Origin: DASYYE01 sp035946955
Lineage (GTDB): Bacteria; Actinomycetota; Actinomycetes; Streptosporangiales; Streptosporangiaceae
DNA: 10,623 bases
Direction of reading: 5' to 3'
Assembly (NCBI GenBank): GCA_035946955.1
Contig: DASYYE010000367.1
Span: forward strand, 1-10,623
This document shows, in pieces, positions 6,377 through 10,623 of the stretch. Position numbers and translations under genes: made by a program. A model generated the notes under the pieces. The model was not told where the DNA came from. It was given only the letters and a program-made list of their open reading frames with translations, and made no database searches. The stretch's first letter is position 1. Each line of letters begins with the position of its first letter.

Positions 6377-7969
6377 CTAGCGCATATCCAGGTCGACGGT
6401 GCGGCCGACGACCGCGCCGATGGTTGCGGTGATCTCATCGAGGACCACCGACGGCAGCGCGGAGTCAACTGTCAGCACGATCAGCGCGTGCCCGCCGGCC
6501 GCGTCCCGGCAGACCTGCATGCCCGCGATGTTGATGCCCTCGCCGCCGAGGAGCTGGCCGACCACGCCGACGATGCCCGGCCGGTCGGTGTAGGTCAGGA
6601 ACACCAGGTGCTCCGCGAGCGCGATCTCCATGTCGAAGCCGTTGACCCCCACCAGCTTCTCGACCTGGCGCTGCCCGGTGAGCGTGCCGCTCACCGACAC
6701 CGTCTCACCCCCCGGCAGGGTGCCGCGCAGGGTCACCATGTTGCGCCAGTCCGGGCTCTCGGCGCGGGTGGACAGGCTGACCTCGACACCCCTGTCGGCC
6801 GCCAGCAGCGGGGCGTTGACGTAGGTCACGCTGTCCTCGACGACGTTGGCGAAGACGCCCTTGAGCGCGGCAAGCTGCAGCACCCGGACGTCGTGGCTGG
6901 CGATCTCACCCCGGACCTCGATGTCGAGGCGGGCAGCGACCCCACCGGCCAGCGCCGTGAAGATCCGGCCGAGCTTCTCGGCCAGCGGCAGCCCTGGCTT
7001 GACGTCCTCATGCACCGAGCCGGAATCGACATTGACCGCGTCCGGCACGAACTCACCCGACAGTGCCAGCCGGACCGACTTCGCGACCTGCGTGCCCGCC
7101 TGCTCCTGGGCTTCGTGCGTGCTCGCGCCGAGGTGCGGGGTGGCCACCACGGTCGGGATGGCGATCAGGGGGTTGCCGACCGCGGGCTCGGACGCGAACA
7201 CGTCGATGCCGGCGCCAGCGACCCGGCCGTCCTTCAGCGCCAGCGCGAGGGCGTCCTCGTCCACGATGCCGCCCCGTGCCGCATTGACGATGCGCACGCC
7301 CGGCTTGACCAGGCGCAGCTCGCGCTCACTGAGCAGCCCTGCTGTCTCGGAGTTCTTCGGCAGGTGGACGCTGATGAAGTCGGCCTCGGCCAGGAGCTCG
7401 TCCAGGCCAAGGAGGCGGACGCCGAGCTGGGCCGCACGCGCCGCGGGGACATAGGGGTCGTAGGCCACCACGGTCATGCCGAAGGCCGTCAGCCGCTGCG
7501 CCACGAGCGCGCCGATACGGCCCAGCCCGAGGATGCCCGCGACCTTGCCGGACAGCTCCACCCCGGTGAACTTCGACCGCTTCCACTCCCCCGCCTCGAG
7601 CGAGGTCACTGCCTGCGGGATGTTGCGGGCCACGGCCAGCAGCAGCGCGACCGCGTGCTCGGCCGCACTGGTGATGTTGGAGGTCGGGGCGTTCACCACC
7701 ATCACGCCGGCCTTGGTGGCCGCTGGCACGTCCACGTTGTCCAGGCCCACACCAGCCCGGGCGACCACCCGCAGCTTGGGCGCGGCCGCCAGTGCCTCGG
7801 CATCGATCCTGGTCGCGCTGCGGATGATGACCGCGTCTGCGTCAGCCAGCGCTGCCAGCAGCGCTGACCGGTCGGACCCGTCGGTGTTACGTACCTCGAA
7901 GCCGGACTCGAGCTGGGCGGTCGCGGCAGGTGAGAGTTCCTCGGCAACTACGACGATGGGTGCAGGCAT
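6377..7969 (-). CDS. serA: D-3-phosphoglycerate dehydrogenase
   Basis: This enzyme oxidises 3-phosphoglycerate to 3-phosphohydroxypyruvate with NAD, the first step of serine synthesis. The 530-residue long form has an N-terminal substrate domain with RAGVGLDNVD (71-80). A Rossmann domain follows, with GLGRIG (148-153) and Asp171 for NAD. The catalytic residues are Arg232 (NAARGGIVDE), Glu261 (ASEP) and His279 (ATPHLGAS). An intervening allosteric-type domain runs from about 315 to 445, and a C-terminal ACT domain (about 455-530, FLTYTDRPGIVG) is where serine usually binds for feedback. I chose the ATG at 7967-7969 because GAGGGG lies 7 bases before it; the TTG five codons upstream overlaps that Shine-Dalgarno. 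The gap to ilvC holds a promoter-like element and an inverted repeat, suggesting a transcription unit that starts here and runs into the small ORF and leuB. Confidence 0.95.
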   Translation of the reverse strand: MPAPIVVVAEELSPAATAQLESGFEVRNTDGSDRSALLAALADADAVIIRSATRIDAEALAAAPKLRVVARAGVGLDNVDVPAATKAGVMVVNAPTSNITSAAEHAVALLLAVARNIPQAVTSLEAGEWKRSKFTGVELSGKVAGILGLGRIGALVAQRLTAFGMTVVAYDPYVPAARAAQLGVRLLGLDELLAEADFISVHLPKNSETAGLLSERELRLVKPGVRIVNAARGGIVDEDALALALKDGRVAGAGIDVFASEPAVGNPLIAIPTVVATPHLGASTHEAQEQAGTQVAKSVRLALSGEFVPDAVNVDSGSVHEDVKPGLPLAEKLGRIFTALAGGVAARLDIEVRGEIASHDVRVLQLAALKGVFANVVEDSVTYVNAPLLAADRGVEVSLSTRAESPDWRNMVTLRGTLPGGETVSVSGTLTGQRQVEKLVGVNGFDMEIALAEHLVFLTYTDRPGIVGVVGQLLGGEGINIAGMQVCRDAAGGHALIVLTVDSALPSVVLDEITATIGAVVGRTVDLDMR

Positions 7970-8004
7970 GGCTTGGCCCCTCAAGCATCGGTGGCGGAAG
8001 AACC

Positions 8005-8033
8005 AGTGTAACTAGCCTTGTGAAAGCGTTCAC
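8005..8033 (-). promoter_or_regulatory. Promoter candidate for serA
   Basis: On the transcript strand -35 GTGAAC (8033-8028), a 17-bp spacer and -10 TACACT (8010-8005), which matches the actinobacterial TANNNT form. The expected transcript start is near 7998, giving a 5' UTR of about 30 bases with the GAGGGG ribosome binding site. It lies between the ilvC structure and serA. Confidence 0.55.
8020..8033. promoter_or_regulatory. LacI-type operator-like palindrome over the serA -35 region
   Basis: GTGAAAGCGTTCAC is a 14-bp palindrome with a single mismatched pair and a central GC. It resembles LacI/GalR-family operators of the TGAAANCGNTT type, with a CG step next to the centre. It covers the -35 box and half the spacer of the serA promoter candidate, a position that would give repression. 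No LacI-family gene is in the window, so the regulator is unknown. Confidence 0.45.
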
Positions 8034-8045
8034 GAGCGGCGTCTC

Positions 8046-8158
8046 CATGATCACGGCCGCCGGGGAGGCCGGGCCGGGGAGTCCGGGTGCCGAAAGTGCT
8101 ACTGGGACGGCAGTCCCGGCACACGGACTGCCCGGGCTTCCCAGCGGCCGCGATCATG
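8046..8158 (-). terminator. Large two-state inverted repeat after ilvC (probable terminator or 3'-end structure)
   Basis: Outer arms CATGATCACGGCCGC (8046-8060) and GCGGCCGCGATCATG (8144-8158) pair over 15 positions; the one mismatch is a G-U pair in the minus-strand transcript. Inner arms 8076-8092 and 8117-8133 match at 15 of 17 positions. A competing hairpin, GGCAGTCC (8109-8116) with GGACTGCC (8125-8132), extended by CTGGGA (8102-8107) with TCCCAG (8139-8144), uses part of the same bases. It starts 8 bases after the ilvC stop and ends before the serA promoter. It has no U-run, which is common for actinobacterial 3' ends. Confidence 0.6.
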
Positions 8159-8166
8159 AAGGGCGC

Positions 8167-9171
8167 CTAGTTCTCTTCGTCGGCTGCGAGCCAGCTCATC
8201 AGCGGGCGCAGCTTGGCCCCGACCTGCTCGATGTTCTCGGCGTGCAGGGCCTCGCGCCGCTTGAGGAAGTTCGGCCGGCCGCCGTCGAACTCCTCCACCA
8301 GCTCGCGAGCGAAAGAGCCGTCCCGGATCTCCGCGAGGATCCGCCGCATCTCTTCCCTGCTGCGCTCGTCCACCAGGCGTGGGCCGCGGGTGTAGCCGCC
8401 GTACTCGGCGGTGTCCGAGACCGACCAGTACATCTTGGACAGGCCGCCCTCGTACATCAGGTCCACGATCAGCTTCATCTCGTGCAGGCACTCGAAGTAG
8501 GCGACCTCGGGCTGGTACCCGGCCTCGACCAGGGTGTCGAACCCGGCCTTGATCAGCTCGGAGACGCCACCGCAGAGCACCGTCTGCTCACCGAACAGGT
8601 CGGTCTCGGTCTCCTCCGCGAACGTGGTGGCGATGGCGCCGGCCCGGGTGCCGCCAATGCCCTTGGCATAGGACAGGGTGAGTGGCCAGGCGCCGCCGGT
8701 CGCGTCCTGGGCGACCGCGACGAGCACGGGCACGCCCCGGCCGTCGGCGAACTGGCGGCGGACCAGGTGACCTGGGCCCTTGGGGGCCACCATGCAGACG
8801 TCCACGCCGGACGGCGGGCTGATGAGCCCGAACCGGATGTTCAGCCCGTGGGCGAAGAACAGTGCGTCGCCGTCGGCCAGGTTGGGCGCGATCGCCTCCG
8901 CGTACAGGGAGCGCTGGACGTGGTCGGGGGCCAGCACCATGACCAGGTCAGCCTCTTCGCAGGCTTGTTCCGGGGTCATGACGGCGAGCCCCTCGGACTC
9001 GGCGGCCTCGCGGCTGGCCGAGCCCTCGCGCAGCCCTACCCGGACGTCTACGCCGGAGTCGCGCAGGGACAGGGCATGGGCGTGGCCCTGGCTGCCGTAG
9101 CCGAGCACGGCGACCCGCCTGCCCTGGATGACGCCCAGGTCGGCCTGGTCGTCGTAGAAGATGTTTGCCAT
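8167..9171 (-). CDS. ilvC: Ketol-acid reductoisomerase (class I)
   Basis: This enzyme isomerises and reduces 2-acetolactate and 2-aceto-2-hydroxybutyrate with NADPH and Mg, the second shared step of Val and Ile synthesis. The 334-residue length is that of class I. Visible marks are the Rossmann motif GYGSQGHAHALSL (24-36), a cofactor loop GLREGSAS (46-53) with Arg and Ser that fits NADPH, catalytic His108 (FAHGLNI), APKGPGH (129-135) and KGIGGTRAGAIATTF (170-184). The metal ligands are Asp191 and Glu195 (TETDLFGEQ), then Glu227 and Glu231 (ECLHEMK), with Ser252 nearby. I chose the ATG at 9169-9171 for its GAGGAA Shine-Dalgarno and the canonical MANIFYDDQADL start; a longer in-frame start only adds sequence antisense to the frame of ilvN. 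It follows ilvN by 64 bases. Confidence 0.97.
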   Translation of the reverse strand: MANIFYDDQADLGVIQGRRVAVLGYGSQGHAHALSLRDSGVDVRVGLREGSASREAAESEGLAVMTPEQACEEADLVMVLAPDHVQRSLYAEAIAPNLADGDALFFAHGLNIRFGLISPPSGVDVCMVAPKGPGHLVRRQFADGRGVPVLVAVAQDATGGAWPLTLSYAKGIGGTRAGAIATTFAEETETDLFGEQTVLCGGVSELIKAGFDTLVEAGYQPEVAYFECLHEMKLIVDLMYEGGLSKMYWSVSDTAEYGGYTRGPRLVDERSREEMRRILAEIRDGSFARELVEEFDGGRPNFLKRREALHAENIEQVGAKLRPLMSWLAADEEN

Positions 9172-9215
9172 CGGTGCCGTTCCTCTGCCTTTCAAGTACA
9201 GATATCGGTCGGTGT

Positions 9216-9233
9216 CCGGGGCCGCGGCCCCGG
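9216..9233 (-). promoter_or_regulatory. Perfect 18-bp palindrome between ilvN and ilvC
   Basis: CCGGGGCCGCGGCCCCGG is a perfect palindrome that folds to a 7-bp stem with a 4-base loop, 2 bases after the ilvN stop. It lacks a U-run and is followed by 44 bases carrying the ilvC ribosome binding site. Likely roles are partial termination, RNA processing or protection of mRNA ends, allowing different amounts of IlvBN and IlvC. Confidence 0.6.
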
Positions 9234-9235
9234 CA

Positions 9236-9811
9236 TCACTGCCCTGCCGCTGGCCGGTCGAGCGGCCGCAATGCCCGGTCGGTGATGGACTTGCCGCCGC
9301 GCCCCAGGGCCACCATGCCGGACTGCACCAGTTCTTTGATGCCAAACGGTTCCAGCACCCGGATCAGCGCATCCAGCTTGTCCCGGTTGCCGGTGGCCTC
9401 GACGGTGACCGCGTCCTGGGCGACGTCGACCACCTTCGCGCGGAACAGTGCCACGGTCTCCAGCACCTTGGACCGGCTCTCCAGGTCCGCGCGGACCTTG
9501 ACGAGCAGGAGTTCCCGCTGGACCGAGACGGCCGGCTCCAGCTCCACGATCTTCAGCACGTTGATCAGCTTGTTGAGCTGCTTGGTGACCTGCTCCAAGG
9601 GGTGGTCGGCGCAGTTCACCACGATGGTCATCCGGGAGACTTCCTCGTGCTCGGTGGGGCCCACCGCCAGGGAGTCTATGTTGAAGCCACGCCGGGAGAA
9701 GAGCCCGGCGATCCGCACCAGCACGCCCGGCTTGTTCTCCACCAGCACCGACAGTGTGTGCCTGCTGGCGTTGGGCTCCTGTTCCCGCAACCGCGGGATC
9801 GGCTGGCTCAT
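9236..9811 (-). CDS. ilvN: Acetolactate synthase small (regulatory) subunit
   Basis: This 191-residue regulatory partner of IlvB raises its activity and confers feedback inhibition, normally by valine. An N-terminal ACT domain (about 18-92) has HTLSVLVENKPGVLVRIAGL (18-37) and RRGFNIDSLAVG (40-51), which form the effector site in this family. A C-terminal ALS-small-subunit domain follows (about 95-172, QRELLLVKVRAD, then GKSITDRALR). Start: the ATG at 9809-9811 shares one base with the ilvB TGA (TGATG), so translation is probably coupled. A GTG one codon upstream (9812-9814) is an equally possible start and there is no strong Shine-Dalgarno. Length is slightly above the usual 160-175 because of about 15 extra N-terminal residues and a short Pro/Ala tail. 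Confidence 0.95.
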   Translation of the reverse strand: MSQPIPRLREQEPNASRHTLSVLVENKPGVLVRIAGLFSRRGFNIDSLAVGPTEHEEVSRMTIVVNCADHPLEQVTKQLNKLINVLKIVELEPAVSVQRELLLVKVRADLESRSKVLETVALFRAKVVDVAQDAVTVEATGNRDKLDALIRVLEPFGIKELVQSGMVALGRGGKSITDRALRPLDRPAAGQ

Positions 9812-10623
9812 CACTGCGTCACGTCCCAGTCCGGCGCCATGTCCCGCGCCACCTTGATGTCGTCATTGCTGGTCCCGGCCGCCACCATCGGCCACACCAT
9901 GGCGTTGTGGTGGACGATGAAGTCGATCACGACTGGGCGGTCGGTGATCTCCATGGCCTGCTTGATGGTCGCGTCCAGGCTCGCGGCATCCTCACAGCGC
10001 AGGCCCACACACCCGTAGGCCTCCGCGAGCTTCACGAAGTCGGGTATCCGGGTGCCTGTCCCGGGGCGGTCCAGGTCAGTGTTGGAGTAGCGCTCGTTGT
10101 AGAAGAGCGTCTGCCACTGCCGCACCATGCCCAGGTTGCCGTTGTTGATGACGGCCACCTTGATCGGGATGCCTTCCAGGGCGCAGGTGGCCAGCTCCTG
10201 GTTGGTCATCTGGAAGCAGCCGTCGCCGTCGATCGCCCACACGGCCGTCTCCGGCAGGCCGACCTTGGCCCCCATGGCCGCAGGCACGGCATAACCCATG
10301 GTTCCCAGGCCGCCGGAGTTGAGCCAGTGACGCGGGTTCTCGTGGGAGATGAACTGGGCCGCCCACATCTGGTGCTGACCGACGCCGGCCACGTAGACCG
10401 CGTCCGGCCCGACCATCTCCCCGATTCTGCTGATCACCCGCTGCGGGGCGAGCGAACCGTCCTCGGGGTCGTCGTAACCGAGCGGGTAGGTGCCACGCAA
10501 CGCGTTGAGCTGCGCCCACCAGGCGGTGAGGTCAGCGTGCTGCCCCCCCTCCTGCTCGGCCTTGACCGCTGCCAGCAGCTCGGTGATCACGTCCTTGCAG
10601 TCGCCCACGATCGGGACGTCGGC
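9811..10623 (-). CDS. ilvB: Acetolactate synthase large (catalytic) subunit, C-terminal part
   Basis: The gene runs off the right edge; the last 270 residues are present, somewhat under half of a usual large subunit. It makes 2-acetolactate from two pyruvates, or 2-aceto-2-hydroxybutyrate from pyruvate and 2-oxobutyrate, using ThDP, Mg and FAD. The retained part covers the end of the central domain and the ThDP-binding domain. It has HQMWAAQF and GGLGTMGYAVPAAMGAK (104-120 of the fragment), then the ThDP motif from IDGDGCFQMT (131-140) to VINNGNLGMVRQWQ (158-171), with Asp134 and Asn161 as Mg ligands. It ends NAMVWPMVAAG and a polar tail. Trp170 corresponds to the position where sulfonylurea-type inhibitors act in this family. 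It overlaps ilvN by one base. Other ThDP enzymes are unlikely given this neighbour. Confidence 0.97.
   Translation of the reverse strand, partial: ADVPIVGDCKDVITELLAAVKAEQEGGQHADLTAWWAQLNALRGTYPLGYDDPEDGSLAPQRVISRIGEMVGPDAVYVAGVGQHQMWAAQFISHENPRHWLNSGGLGTMGYAVPAAMGAKVGLPETAVWAIDGDGCFQMTNQELATCALEGIPIKVAVINNGNLGMVRQWQTLFYNERYSNTDLDRPGTGTRIPDFVKLAEAYGCVGLRCEDAASLDATIKQAMEITDRPVVIDFIVHHNAMVWPMVAAGTSNDDIKVARDMAPDWDVTQ

Noticed and set aside
6173..7867. 564-codon plus-strand ORF opposite serA
   Set aside because: Antisense shadow; Arg/His/Asp-rich with no recognisable fold, while serA has all catalytic motifs on the minus strand.
7970..7984. TTG start adding five codons to serA
   Set aside because: The TTG overlaps the GAGGGG Shine-Dalgarno that serves the ATG at 7969.
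7930..9285. 451-codon plus-strand ORF opposite ilvC
   Set aside because: Antisense shadow of ilvC; no start context or domain, and it crosses the serA promoter region.
9172..9345. 58-codon N-terminal extension of ilvC
   Set aside because: The extension overlaps ilvN in another frame and lacks family similarity; the ATG at 9171 has a good Shine-Dalgarno and the usual KARI start.
1..10623. Mobile elements, CRISPR arrays, tRNA or rRNA genes, defence systems
   Set aside because: No transposase or integrase motifs, no regularly spaced repeats, and no cloverleaf or rRNA-like stretches were recognised on either strand.

Overview
The window comes from a high-GC actinobacterium. The evidence is strong G/C bias at third codon positions, GTG starts, actinobacterial-type IlvN, LeuB and CimA proteins, and a long branched-chain amino acid (BCAA) gene cluster that also contains serA. 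I cannot name the genus; Streptosporangiales or Streptomyces relatives would fit. All placements are by reading alone, with no database search.

Left part (1-1917, + strand): the 3' part of a gene for a large, probably exported protein. It has an Ig/fibronectin-like stretch, an FG-GAP-like propeller section and a C-terminal LamG (concanavalin A-like) domain. It is cut by the window edge and has an apparent one-base deletion near 388. It converges on the metabolic cluster across a 29-bp gap that holds a short hairpin.

Right part (1947-10623, - strand, so read from right to left): ilvB (3' half only), ilvN, ilvC, serA, a 55-codon small ORF, leuB, ilvE and cimA. ilvB and ilvN overlap by one base. 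A perfect 18-bp palindrome lies between ilvN and ilvC. A large two-state inverted repeat follows ilvC. serA then has its own promoter-like sequence with a LacI-type operator-like palindrome over the -35 region. serA, the small ORF and leuB are tightly spaced. cimA is preceded by a complete-looking attenuator: a 14-residue leader peptide with three consecutive Ile codons, a 10-bp pause hairpin, and a 12-bp terminator hairpin ending in a U-run.

Functional logic: CimA makes citramalate from pyruvate and acetyl-CoA. LeuCD (not in the window) and LeuB can convert it to 2-oxobutyrate, which bypasses threonine deaminase. IlvBN, IlvC, IlvD (not in the window) and IlvE complete isoleucine, and also make valine and the leucine precursor. 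The Ile-rich leader in front of cimA would therefore let the Ile-tRNA supply control the step committed to isoleucine. SerA supplies serine. No mobile element, CRISPR array, tRNA or rRNA was seen. The most interesting content is regulatory: the cimA attenuator, the serA operator, the ilvC-serA structure and the small serA-leuB ORF.
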